A stretch of DNA of 64,000 nt from Deroplatys truncata (GCA_030765065.1 CM060985.1:177632096-177696095), one strand, 5' to 3'; shown: positions 34,706 through 45,152, counted from the stretch's first letter. Numbers and translations are program-made. Notes: generated by a model from the sequence alone, not told the origin.

Positions 34706-35444
34706 TTTGTGTCAATACCTCAGTCACAATAAATGTGTAAACAAACCAATATTTCGTGTGGTGTAGATTCCTACTTATAAAAGAATAAACTTGGATTTAA
34801 ATAAAGATTGGTGACCCAGAAAACGATATATTCGTTTGTTACATCAGAGACACCTCGAGCAGAGACGCCCCTAAGGTCTTTGCTCCCAACACCTGACATC
34901 AGGTGAAAGGGAAATGAACTACCGATGCGGCCAGTGACGTCACGACGGGGAGTCGCACCGTGTGCTACAGAAGCCCCCGCCCTCTCACCCACCCACGCAC
35001 GTTGACTCCGCGTCATGCACGGGAGCATGGGGCATTAATGCGAGTAAAGCTGATGCATATAATAGTTTACAATAGCAGTAATCTGTAGGTATGGCTTTTT
35101 TACTCTCTACTACTTACCTGAGCATGACCAGGTAAAGGAAAGGAAACCTCGCACCTCGACCCAGCCCGGATCTTTTCTGCATACCGTCCTAGGGGGATGA
35201 ATGAACCGCAGGAGGCTATAGGCCGCCAACAAAGACGCGCAGAAGACCCGAACGGACACACTATTGTGTTGTTAACTATTTCTGTAATGTTATTTGTTAT
35301 TGGTTGGAATTTTCACATAATTTTTCTTTATTTTACAGTTTCATGTGCCTTTAACTACAATGGCAACGTTTAGAATATACTGTTAACTCACGACAAAGAT
35401 ATTGTCAATGGAATTCGGTGTTTCTTTGGGCTTTGTACATTAAT
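34706..35444. other. Unassigned stretch with LTR/PBS-like segment
   Basis: At 34770-34826 two AATAAA-like words (AGAATAAACTTGG and TTTAAATAAAG) are followed by ATTGGTGACCCAGAA, a form seen at primer-binding sites just after LTRs of Gypsy-type retrotransposons. The next 230 bp are GC-rich with no coding frame I recognise. A second GC-rich segment is at 35120-35260. This could be the remnant of an LTR element, but no matching LTR or protein was found. Confidence 0.35.
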
Positions 35445-35582
35445 TCACACATACATTCATACTTACAAACTCTGGGGAGGATAGGGAATAAACTTTGGTA
35501 GAGAAAACTTCCCACCCTGCAGTCGGGAATCGAACACGTGACACCTCGCAGGTGCTCTGACTACACTACTGTCCAGTCTTCA
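35445..35582 (-). repeat. tRNA-derived SINE
   Basis: On the minus strand GGACAGTAGTGTAGTC is at the A-box position and CGTGTTCGATTCCCGAC is a good B box, about 35 bp apart, followed by a body and a TGTATGAATGTATGTG tail. Unlike SINE-A and SINE-B in sequence. Confidence 0.6.
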
Positions 35583-35599
35583 AATACATATGTTTCTCA

Positions 35600-35855
35600 A
35601 GAGAAATTGTTATTGGTTTCTTTTTTTCCCCTTTTGATCATGCAAAGAGAACGGAATCTTAAAGCCATCATATAGCCTCAGACTCTTAAAGGATTTGACT
35701 CGCTTACATCATACTGTACTCCATAATCCACTTGTAAGAAAATATGCAATAGCACAGTTTATGCAATTGTTTACCTCGAATAATAATGTTTGTGATAATA
35801 GCTTTTTGAAGAATGGGTATAGAAAGTCGTGTGCATTTAACGCCTCAAACATTAT
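35600..35855 (+). repeat. Family T repeat, subfamily-2 3' fragment
   Basis: Degraded T tail starting at a T run and ATGCAAAGAGAACGG, running through AAGAAAATATGCAATAGCAC to GAAAGTCGTGTGCATTTAAC. The same beginning (CATGCAAAAAGTATTG) reappears at about 36684, after the next T copy. Confidence 0.6.
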
Positions 35856-35856
35856 T

Positions 35857-36675
35857 ACTTTTTCAACTACGTATAGCAAGTAGGGGAAGTATTGTATTCC
35901 ACTCAAAAATTCCATACCGATATTTCACCAGAAATACATGTTTTGAGACTCCCTGAATCCAAAAAAAGCATTTTTGGGAACATGTCTGTGTGTGTGTGTC
36001 TGTATGTCTGTGAACAGAACACCAAACTTGGTATTTAGGTGCAGTATCTTCCAGAGATGCGACACGAAGGTTTTCAAGAAAATCCCCTCACCCCAGATTA
36101 CCCTTTACATGGAAAATTTTTCGGAAATTCTAATTTTCTCAAAAATGGCTGTAACGATTTTGATTAAAATATCATATGTTTAAGATATTTTCATGACAAA
36201 TCAAATGTATATCTCGAATTTTCTGGGAACGTCTCCAAAAGTATTCTTCATTGTGAAAGACTTTGCATAACTGGTAAACCATAAGAGATAGACAAAATGT
36301 TTCGACACAAAAGTGTAGATCGCGTTAAAATACACAATTTATGTCATATACATTTTTCTTGTTGCGTGAACCATTTTCGAGATATTGCTTGTTATTCCCT
36401 TAAATTTTCGAATACTTATACTTTTTCTCAAATTCATTATTCATTTTTTTTTGTCCTGGTAATGCAAAGAGAATGGAATACTCCACATAGCAACCAGTTC
36501 TTAAAACATTTGACTATCGCTTAAAACCTACCATATTCCCCTTGCATCTACAAGAAAATTAGCAATAAGATTAACATCTCGATTAACATGAAGCATATGG
36601 AGAATAAGCGTTTGTAAAAATAGTTTGTACAAGAGTAGAGAAAGTCACGTGAGTGTAACACATCATATTTTTTTT
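35857..36675 (+). repeat. Family T repeat, near full length
   Basis: Starts ACTTTTTCAACTACGTATAG, has the GTGTGTGTGTGTCTG microsatellite, the full core and the end GAAAGTCACGTGAGTG, then TAACACATCAT and a T run. About 40 bp of the core near AACGAACAGTCGGATAA are missing. Confidence 0.87.
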
Positions 36676-36856
36676 CTAGTAGTCATGCAAAAAGTATTGA
36701 ACTTCAAAGCCATCACTTTGCGATCCACTTTTTACAAATCTGCCCACTGTATCTTACAAGAAATGAGAACTTGAAGGTATACCCGGATTATCAAGAAATA
36801 AATGTGGCCTACCACACTCGGAAGGTGCCGCCTCGTTAGCTTAATATCGGATTGGA

Positions 36857-36961
36857 TATTTAATACCACCACCCAAGGTTCCACCCTATGTCTAAAGCAA
36901 TAATAAATTGAAAAATAGATAGTTGTAGCGAATACTCTGCCATCTATCCACAAACAATAAA
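36857..36961 (+). repeat. 105-bp repeat shared with 39509-39615
   Basis: TATTTAATACCACCACCCAA, then TTCCACCCTATGTCTAAAGC and CGAATACTCTGCCATCTATC are almost identical to 39509-39615 in the same orientation. Function and class unknown. Confidence 0.8.
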
Positions 36962-37199
36962 GACAATTAGATTGGAGGCGCAATAATGTCATTTGCCCGG
37001 CACAGAAGCATAGGTACAGTTGCTATGCACATGCATCTGTGGACACGTGACGAAGCAGTATGGTATAGTACAGTGATGAGACGCAGAATGCTAACTGTCC
37101 GCCATACACCAGCCACAAGGTATCTCTTAACAGATCCTTCTCAATATGACCACGTAGATAGACAACTTTATTTGTACACTTTTATACACAGTTCTTTTT

Positions 37200-38060
37200 T
37201 ACAATATTCCACATATAATCTAACTTAACCTATGTATAAATTTCCTTGCCAGCTATGCTGCTCCTTTTGCCTGGCACCCTGACCTTCTGGCTCATCTGAG
37301 CATTCCTTGCTACCCTTAAGCCCTATTGCCCATCTTCTCCTTCCTCCGTTTGCCTTTCTACCTTTCTTAACTCTCTTACTTTTCTAATCCATTTATCTTT
37401 TACTTTCTTTAAGAACTCCCCCATATTCTTATTTTGCTTTTCTTCTTTTCTTGTTAACATTTTAATTGCTACTATTTTGCCATCCATTTTTCCCATTTTT
37501 CCTCCCATACTTCCTGTCTCCATTGTGCTAATTCTTTGCATTCTGTCACATAATGCTCTGTGCTTTCATTACCTCCGCATAATTCACATATTCCGGTCTT
37601 TTTTTTTGGGGGGGGGGCTTCTTAGCCCTCTCAGATACATTGGTCCTGTTCTCATCCATGCAAACGCTTGCTTTTCTGCTCTATTACAATAATCCACACA
37701 TCCTTCTCTTCCCCATTTTCTTTTTACTAATCTATAGAACCATAGTGGTTTTTATTCTCTAAGTTTCCCCAACACTCTCGTCTTTCTATATCCTCCACTC
37801 TGTTTCTTACTGTTATTTCTTTCTCCTGTTCTCCAAATATCTCCCATTCCTATCTTCTCCATAATGTTTTCTACCCTTGTCCATCAGCTATTTTTATTTT
37901 TCATACTCCTTTGTTGTTCCATGCATATCTTTAAAATTTCCTCTTCATCTTTATTCTGTCATCTAAACCAAAATTTTAATATCCTTTCCAGTATCACTGC
38001 CTTTCTTCTTGTTCTTCCTAATTCCACTAATGCTACTAGCGACGTAAAGTAACAAATAGA
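37200..38060 (-). pseudogene. Non-LTR retrotransposon C-terminus (CCHC knuckle)
   Basis: Third LINE C-terminal fragment. In order on the minus strand it encodes RRKAVILERILKFWFR, IMEKIGMGDIW, RAEKQAFAWMRTG and the knuckle CELCGGNESTEHYVTEC followed by WRQEVWEEKWEKW. The latter is a CxxC..H..C motif like that at 28412-28490 but clearly diverged from it, so this is a related, different LINE family. A 72-codon lysine-rich frame (37323-37541) is a shifted frame of the tail. A run of ten Cs on the minus strand (37608-37617) marks one frameshift site. The YADD region is missing; the copy is 5'-truncated. Confidence 0.72.
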
Positions 38061-38064
38061 AAAA

Positions 38065-38960
38065 TTCTCCTATTACATTCACATGACTTTCTGTACTCTA
38101 TCGTTTATTCGTGGATATAAAAATTATTCTTACGAAAGTTTATTTTCCTATTCGAGATGAACCATTCTGGAAATAGCAGCATTACACATTTCGTTATAGA
38201 TACAAAGAGAACAGCGATAGTCAAATGTTTAACAACTGAACGCTATATCTGGCCTTAAAATTCCATACTGTTTCCATGACATCGCGAGAAACAACTGAAT
38301 ATTGACTTTAAAATAATGACACAGTATCGACGAATTCGAAATATTAATAACAAATATCTCGGATATAGCTTATGCTACAAAAGAACTCATTTCAAATAAA
38401 TTAAGTGTTTTAAAGAGATCTACATTTTTTTATGTGGTGCGTTTTCGTATATACCTTAAAGTTTACGAGTTGTGCAAGATTATACAAAATTTCTTCAGAC
38501 TGAATAGGAAGTGACAGGCTATTTTCAGAAAATCCAAGATATGCATTTAATATATGATGTAAATATCTTTTATGTAGTATATTTTATTTAAGATCGTTAG
38601 ACATTTTTTAGAAAATAAAGATTTCGAAAATGTTTCAATGCAAAGTGCAGTTTCGGTTGGGGATTTACTATAAAATCTTAGTTACTGAATGTAAATGCCA
38701 AGTTTGGTATTTATCAGAATTTGCGTTTTTGAGTTACGCTGTTCACACACCACAGACACGCACACGGACAGTTTTCTAAAAACGTTTCTTTTGTATCAAG
38801 GACCCTCAAAACATGTGTTTGCGGTTTGATGTTGGTATCTTGGGTTGAATGCAATACTTGTTCTGCTTACTATGCAAGTTTTCTAAAGGTATTTGCTAAA
38901 GGAGTAAGTAGAGGTCATGTAAGTGTAGCACATCAGCTATTTTTAATCGAGTCGAAGGGT
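38065..38960 (-). repeat. Family T repeat, diverged subfamily 2, near full length
   Basis: It starts at the 3' end (CACATGACTTTCTGTACTCT on this strand) and shows GATAGTCAAATGTTTAACAAC and CCATGACATCGCGAGAAACA as at 1-90. It runs through GAGTTACGCTGTTCACAC to a degraded 5' end near 38880. A further T-like end (GTAGAGGTCATGTAAGTGTA) follows at 38907-38935. Confidence 0.72.
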
Positions 38961-39425
38961 AACGTGAACCTACTTAGAAAGTGTATTAAGGGAATTAAAT
39001 TATATATAGTTTTATTAATGCCATTTTAAGTGACACACAGCCGGAGCTGGAGTACAAGCCTGGCCTTAATGGCTCTTAAACAGGTGTTGAATGTTTTACG
39101 TGACTCGGGGCTGATACTGCAGCACGCCCGCCCGGCCGGCCGCCACTAATGGCACACCGTACATTAACCTGCAGCGCGATCTTTCGTCAACTCCATTACC
39201 TGCTCCTTTATGAATATCCCTGGGGATGTAGCTAAGCAAAACACAAGAACAAGCTGGCCCTGCTACTCATGCTTTATTATCAACGTTATTTATAGCACAA
39301 GTGCTCTGTCCAGGTTCACAAGCCCGTACTTCTAGCTCCATTACAATTTTTGTGGTTCTGCTTCCAACAGTATAACATTTACACTTATTTATGGAGCACT
39401 ATTAGCCTTGCTACGTATAAACCGG
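38961..39425. other. Unassigned stretch with GC-rich core
   Basis: No gene is recognised. The part at 39110-39200 is GC-rich with a CCGCCCGGCCGGCCGCC core and is followed by balanced, non-repetitive sequence to 39330. It matches none of the repeat families here and could be unique DNA. Confidence 0.4.
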
Positions 39426-39502
39426 ATGTGCTGCCCTCACATGACTTTCTCTACTCTTGTACAAACTATTTTACAAACGTTTATTCTCCATATGCTTTGT
39501 TA
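39426..39502 (-). repeat. Family T repeat, 3' end fragment
   Basis: Only the 3' ~75 bp of T on the minus strand: CTCACATGACTTTCTCTACT, CTTGTACAAAC and TTTATTCTCCATATGC. Confidence 0.8.
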
Positions 39503-39508
39503 ACCCAG

Positions 39509-39615
39509 TTATTTAATACCACCACCCAAGATTCCACCCTATGTCTAAAGCAATAATAAATTGAAAATTACATAGTAGTAGCGAATACTCTGCCATCTAT
39601 CCACAAATAATAAAG
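39509..39615 (+). repeat. 105-bp repeat shared with 36857-36961
   Basis: Second copy of the repeat described at 36857-36961, with the same orientation and nearly the same sequence. It abuts a T fragment here. Confidence 0.8.
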
Positions 39616-40089
39616 GTTTTTTAAAATGTTTTATGGTCGCCCAGGTAGGTATGGAACATTGTAAATGAAACGTTGGGCAGGAAAGGCAGCTGCAAGTTAA
39701 ACAAATTAATAAGTGGATTTTAGCAGCACAGGGAGTTGGTAAAAGTAACAGCTTGTATGAAAGTGAGCTGATGAGTGAAGGAGACAGAGACATTTAGAAG
39801 TTCCCTAGAATGTGCTTAGCAGCATAAGTAGTTGGAAAAAGTGTCAGCTTCTAAGAGAGACAGAACCGATGAGTGAAACAGACAAGAGATATCTTGGAAA
39901 TCCCAAATACAGGATGTAAGATAAATGTACGGCACAAATTGCAGAACACATTCCTCACACGTAGACGAAGAAATTATGTTATATGAACATGGGTCTGGAA
40001 ATGTTTTGTGACCATGTTACTACTCATTTTCTCCAACTCATTAATCATGGGAAACACACAAGAGTAGAACGTATCAGCATACACATGCA

Positions 40090-41454
40090 ACTCTTTCTCA
40101 CATGCCAGGAAATTGGTCCACCTCTGCCTATCTACCTGTCACCGAATCTGTTATTTATAAGCCGACGGACATTAGCACTAAAATGAGGAGGTGATCCATC
40201 GTGCATGAAGTACATGTTTTGTCACACAGGTAAAGGCCCATCTGCTAACAGATCAGCTGGGACATTCTCTACTAAATTATGATAACTTTGTCCGTTTAGC
40301 CTGGGTAGAAGAACGTAAGGCCCCACCAAACAGTCACCAACAATGCCGTCCCAAACAATGACAAAAAATATTTTTAATGACTTGCTTCCACAGTTGCGTG
40401 AGGTTACATGCCGATTGTGATATTTTATAATCTGATCTCGTTGAAATGATTCCTCATCTGCGAACAGCACCGTTGCACTAAAATTAGAGTTGACACTTTG
40501 TTGCATAAACCATTCGCAAAAGCGTACCGTGCAGGAAAATCAGCTGCTGATAGTGTGGCGAGCACATGTCAGATTGGTAGGCCCTACGTTGATTCAAGCC
40601 TTCGTAAGAACTAGTGTGGTACACCTGATTATGTCTGTATACTGGAAGGCTTGACTCAAATGTTGGTCCTACTGATTTAGTTAGTTAATGAGATGTTTGG
40701 AATGCTCCAGTAGATTGGAGTTTTAACAAGAAGTTGGGGTGGGGATAATGTAATGTTAGTGTGTTTCGGTCTTTTCTCTTGTCTTCTCTTCGCTAGTGGG
40801 TTTGTGTACAGTCAGAGAAACACGCGAGTGTGCTCGGCCTTCATCGATCTCGTGGCGGGACATGGCTGCATAGGTATCCTGGAGGTTAGAAGTGCTTAGA
40901 GAATCTTAGTAATAAACTGTGTTATTGGTAAGTTTAATCCTTTTCATTATGCCTCCCGTACTATGTTTCCAGGTCCTCGATATCGCACAGCCAAACAAGT
41001 GGTGTTAGTTCTTACGTCCCCTTTGTCCGGCTGAACTATGAGGCTAGAAGTTCGTAATGGTTTTGGTATATCCGTGATAATAGTGCCTGCACACGCTGTA
41101 AATCGAATGGATACAGCCGGACCTCGTGTAACACTCGCTAGACAGTCATGTGGTCAACATTCATTGTTGCAGCTACTTGTCTTGTACTGACAACATGGTC
41201 GTCAACTGCCTGTAGAATTGCTGTCTCCCGTTGTGGTGTCCTCGTGCTTCTAGGCCTTACCCGGTTGCGAGTATCAGCTTAAATGCCTCATACTCCCTAA
41301 GACGACGATCAATGGCTTCAAAAGTTTTCCTGTCGAGGTACCTTTGTCCTGGAAATCTCTGCCGGTACAAACGTTGAGCTCAAGCGCCATTGCCGTCTGC
41401 TAATCCATACATAAAATGGGCGTCTACCATCTCTGCATTTGTGTACACTGTCAT
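40090..41454 (-). pseudogene. Tc1/mariner-like transposase, interrupted and C-truncated
   Basis: Start at the ATG at 41454 (MTVYTNAEMVDAHFMYGLA), the N-terminal helix-turn-helix family common in insect transposons, followed by QRLYRQRFPGQRYLD. Further on, LYPFDLQRVQA is split from LSAADFPA by the 40556-41080 insertion. The frame 40222-40506 has SATVLFADEESF with the first catalytic aspartate and IVGDCLVGPYVL. Next comes YFMHDGSPPHFSAN with the second, and IGRGGPISWH. The sequence then passes straight into the left terminal repeat, so the SPDL..D region with the third catalytic residue and the C-terminus are deleted. Several stops and frameshifts add to the damage. Confidence 0.82.
40556..41080 (+). 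mobile_element. 525-bp insertion in the transposase, with TAGTG duplication
   Basis: The transposase reading VQA..LSAADFPA is broken here and resumes after this block. TAGTG (with a preceding A, ATAGTG) lies on both sides at 40550-40555 and 41080-41085. A 5-6 bp duplication suits an LTR-type element. AATAAA is at about 40908. The ends TGGCGAGC and GTGATAA are not the usual TG..CA, so the class is open. An imperfect inverted repeat (40578-40603 with 40645-40671) is near its left end. Confidence 0.6.
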
Positions 41455-41827
41455 TGCACGAGCCAAGTCTGTGTTCAGCTCTACTAGTACGTAGTAACCC
41501 GTGTGCTTGCCAAGGTCGTGCTGCTCACTGGAACAGTTGATGTTACCTGTAAACAAGCAATGGCGTAAGTCGCATGGCAACAGGGACATGTAAAACAAAA
41601 CACTGGCGGTGCACCTACGATAATGATAACGTAACCAATGGTGCATGTTCCCCATTATTATAACGTTCAGTTCGTGTGTGTTTCCCATAATTAATGAGTT
41701 GGAGAAAATTAGTTGTAACATGGAAACAAAGCGTTGCCAGATCCATGTTCGTATAACACAATTTCTTCGTCTACGTGTGAGGAATGTGTCCTGCAGTTTG
41801 TGCCGTACATTTTTTTTGCATCCTGTA

Positions 41828-42170
41828 TATCATAGAAGAGTGAGACAAGACATATGAATGATTGAACTCTCATACAACGCCTTGTGAAGCGCCAGTAAAA
41901 ATAAATCTTTCAATTATTTTTGAACGTGCGCATCAGTTATTTTCATATAAACAGGGGAACGCTTTCCACATTGTGAGTTTGATTCTTAGGCAGGAAGATC
42001 CTGAACTTGGGTGAGCTGTGTGAAGGTTAGGGGATATTAGAGCTGTGAAGAACATGCGTGTGCTCCGTGCTCGTGAACCCAGGATGTGTGTAACACACAC
42101 GTACACAGACATGGTGACGTAATGAAACAAAAGTGGCGCGCATTTATAGACACAGTGTTTAAAAATAAAT
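41828..42170. other. Unassigned intergenic stretch
   Basis: No recognisable gene or repeat. Contains a CGTGAACCCAGGATGTG word without a matching A box. Confidence 0.4.
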
Positions 42171-42185
42171 GCAGCCTACCCTATA

Positions 42186-42540
42186 TTAGTGGCCGTGTTC
42201 CGATTCGGTTTCGATTTCTGATGAAGTTGGAGATGAGAATAAGGAAGATATTCCAAAGCATGACGAAGAGTCGCTCCTGTCTTTCAAATATATCACAATT
42301 CTCTCAAGTATATCAGGAACGCTTCCTTCGTTCTCCCAAAAAATCAATTTTGCCCACATGTCTGCAGAAACCTTCCCTGTCACTTCTGAAATGGCTTTAA
42401 GGGTGACTTCATGCAGCTTCTGTAGTGAAAGGTGACTGCCACATTGTTTTTTCTTACCACTGGCTTCATTTTAGCCCAGGAAGGCTCAATGGGGTAGAGA
42501 TCACACACGTAAGGTAACACGCAATTGACTTTATGCCCCA
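42186..42540 (-). pseudogene. DDE endonuclease-type transposase, C-terminal fragment
   Basis: Minus strand encodes HKVNCVLPYVCDLYPIEPSW, then AKMKPVVRKNNVAV, the region around the third catalytic residue (the E of xPIE) in DDE endonuclease-like insect transposases. After a frameshift near 42430 it continues as LKAISEVTGKVSADMWAKL and an acidic, serine-rich tail to a stop at 42186. The N-terminal and middle parts are absent. Fragments of the same kind of protein lie at 47480-49032 (N-terminal) and 51400-51545 (middle). Confidence 0.68.
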
Positions 42541-42552
42541 ATGACTCCAAAA

Positions 42553-44295
42553 AAAATCTGATGTGTTACACTCACATGATTTTCCCTACTCTTGTACAAA
42601 CTATTTTTACAAAAGCTTATTCTCCATATGCTTCATGTTAATCGAGATGTTAACCTTATTGCTAATTTTCTTGTAGATGTAAGGGGAATTGGTAGGCTTT
42701 AAGCGATAGTCAAATCAATTAAAAGCTGGTTGCTATGTAGAGAATTCCATTCTCTTTGCATTACCAGGACAAAAAAAATGAATAACGAATTTAAGAAAAA
42801 GTATAATTATTGGAAAATTTAAGGGAATAACAAGCAATATGTCAAAAACGGTTCACTCAACTAAAAAATGTATATAATAGAAATTGTGTATTTTAACGCG
42901 ATCTACATTTTTTGTGTAGTAAACGTTTGTCCATCTCTTATGGTTTACCAGTTAAGCAAAAGTCGTTCACAATGAATACTTTTGGGGACATTCCCAGAAA
43001 ATTCGAGACATACATTTCATTTGTCATGAAAATATCTTAAACATATTATATTTTAATCCAAATCGTTAGAGCCATTTTTGAGAAATATAAAATTTTCGAA
43101 AAATGTTCTATGTAAAGGGTAATCTGGGATGAGGGAATTTTCTTGAAAACCTTTGTGTCGTATCTCTGGAAGATACTAAACCTAAATATCACATTTGGTT
43201 TTTATCCGACTGTTCGTTTCTGAGTTATGCTGTTCACAGACACACACGGACATGTTTCCAAAAATGATTTTTTTACTTTCTCTACTACGTATAGTAAGTA
43301 GGGGAAGTATTGCATTCCACCCAAAAATTCGATACCGAGATTTCACTGGAAATACATGTTTTGAGACCCACTGAATCCAAAAAAAAGGATTTTTGGAAAC
43401 ATGTCCATGTGTGTGTCTGTGTGTGTGTGTCTGTGTGTGTGTGTGTGTGTCTGTGTGTGTGTGTCTGTGTGTGTGTGTGTCTGTGTGTCTGTGAACAGCA
43501 TAACTCAAAAACGAACAGTCGGATAAACACCAAACTTGGTATTTATGTTCAGTATCTTCCAGAGATGCGACACGAAGGTTTTCAAGAAAATCCCCCCACC
43601 CCAGACTACCCTTTACATGGAACATTTTTCGAAAATTTTAATTTTCTCAAAAATGGCTCTAACGATTTTGATGAAAATATTATATGTTTAAGATAATGTC
43701 ATGAGAAATAAAATGTATATCTCGAATTTTCTGGGAATGTCTCCAAAAGTATTCTTTATTGTGAACGACTTTTGCATAACTGGTAAACCGTAAGAGATAG
43801 ACAGAATTTTACTTCACAAAAAATGTAGATCGCGTTAAAATACACAATTTATGTCATATACATTTTTTTTGTTGAGTGAACCGTTTTCGAGATATTGCTT
43901 GTGATTTCCTTAAATTTTTCAATACTTATACTTTTTCTCAAATTCGTTATTCATATTTTTTATGTCCTGGACATGCAAAGAGAATGAAATGCGCCACATA
44001 GCAACCAGCGATAAAATATTTGACTATCGCTTAAAAGCTACCATATTCCCCTTGCATCTACAAGAAAATTATCAATAAGATTGACATCTCGATATCTCGA
44101 TTAACATGAACCATATGGAGAATAGGCGTTTGTAAGATTAGATTGTACAAGAGTAGAGAAAGTCATGTGAGTGTAACACATCAGATTTTTTTTAATTCAG
44201 GGGGTCTCAAAATATGTATTTCCGGTGACATCTCGGTATCGAATTTTTGGGTGGAATGCAATAGTCCCCTACTTACTATACGTAGTAGAGAAAGT
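42553..44295 (-). repeat. Composite T: outer copy holding an inverted inner T copy
   Basis: The outer T copy (minus strand) covers 42553-43274, breaks in a run of seven Ts after CCAAAAATGA, and resumes at 44194 with AATTCAGGGGGTCTCAAAA, ending GTAGTAGAGAAAGT at 44295. Inside the T run sits a complete T copy of 911 bp (43275-44185) in the opposite orientation, from ACTTTCTCTACTACGTATAG to GTGAGTGTAACACATCAGA. It is flanked by T7 and T8. This best-preserved inner copy is the reference I used for family T. Confidence 0.88.
43408..43493. repeat. (GTGTGTCT)n-like microsatellite inside family T
   Basis: An expanded GT/CT-rich microsatellite of about 86 bp at the place where other T copies have only GTGTGTGTCTGTG. 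Frames across it on both strands are artefacts. Confidence 0.95.
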
Positions 44296-44299
44296 AAAA

Positions 44300-44717
44300 A
44301 GTATCAATTTTTGTATAACGTCTTTGCAAGTTTGTTTGTTTAATGATTTTATACAGTTCCGGTCTACGCATAGATGAACTGCGTGGAATGTTCTTAGATT
44401 GCAACCATCAAAATATGAAGATTATGGGAGCTTGGATTATGCTGTTTAACGATGTGATATGATTTATATTCTGGCACCACTACAGATGAAGGTTGAAGAT
44501 TTGGTGGTAGATTTTCAACATTTTGTCCATTAATTTACCCCAGTGACATTTATGGCTTTATAAGCAACAAGCGTATCTTCTACGTAGCCATCGAAACAGC
44601 TAGCATGCACCTTTATAACTCTATTACCACAATTAAAATTTTTTTCTGAATGCTCATTTCATCAGCAATCTGCAAGCATTTCCTAAATGTGATTTTACTC
44701 CACCCAAGCTTCATCAA
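44300..44717. other. Unassigned intergenic stretch
   Basis: Short AT-rich spacer. No gene or family repeat is seen. Confidence 0.45.
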
Positions 44718-45152
44718 TACAGGGTGAATCACCTAAAACTTGCACCACAAAATTGAAACTGCTATTGATGTGCAGTTTTCACAGCATTGATTGGTATTCA
44801 GGGGTTCGTACATTTAGCCTATAAAAATATTTTAATAACACTGAAAAGGTGTACTTTTTGAGCAAACATACAATTTTTAAAATGGAACAATGCCTAGTTA
44901 CATTAACAGAATAAAGGTAGGGTAAATTAGAATGTCAATGGTCTTTGTTGCAGGATTCTAGTGCAAGTGGTTTACGAGAAATCGTATTTTTAAAGTTTCC
45001 ACCCCGACAATTGTTTGTCCCATTCAACCTGCTTAGTTACTAGGTACGATGTTGTTATGTTTGTTTGCATTGTGTTTTCTGTTCATTGATTGCATTGCAA
45101 CTTGCTGGTCAGTTAGTTTGTGACAGTTCAAGCAGTAAGTCGTGAGTGGAAG

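Larger units (their letters stand above)
39910..41825 (-). mobile_element. Tc1/mariner-like element with ~170-bp TIRs
   Basis: Left end CAGGATGTAAGATAAATGTA and right end, read inverse, CAGGATGCAAAAAAAATGTA. The inverse match continues through CACATTCCTCACACGTAGAC, GAAGAAATT and TCTCCAACTCATTAAT, about 170 bp in all. TA flanks both ends (39908-39909, 41826-41827). The inner transposase is on the minus strand. A 525-bp insertion at 40556-41080 explains the unusual 1916-bp length; without it the element is about 1.39 kb. Confidence 0.88.

Noticed and set aside
37323-37541. Lysine/glutamate-rich frame as a host coiled-coil protein
   Set aside because: It is a shifted frame of a LINE C-terminus whose CCHC knuckle reads in the neighbouring frame.
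43182-43696. Long overlapping frames on both strands rich in Thr-His or Val-Cys
   Set aside because: They arise from the GTGTGTCT microsatellite inside family T and have no other support.
43275-44295. Family T as a transposon with 110-bp terminal inverted repeats
   Set aside because: The right-hand 100 bp belongs to the outer T copy into whose T run the inner copy was inserted; solo copies lack it.
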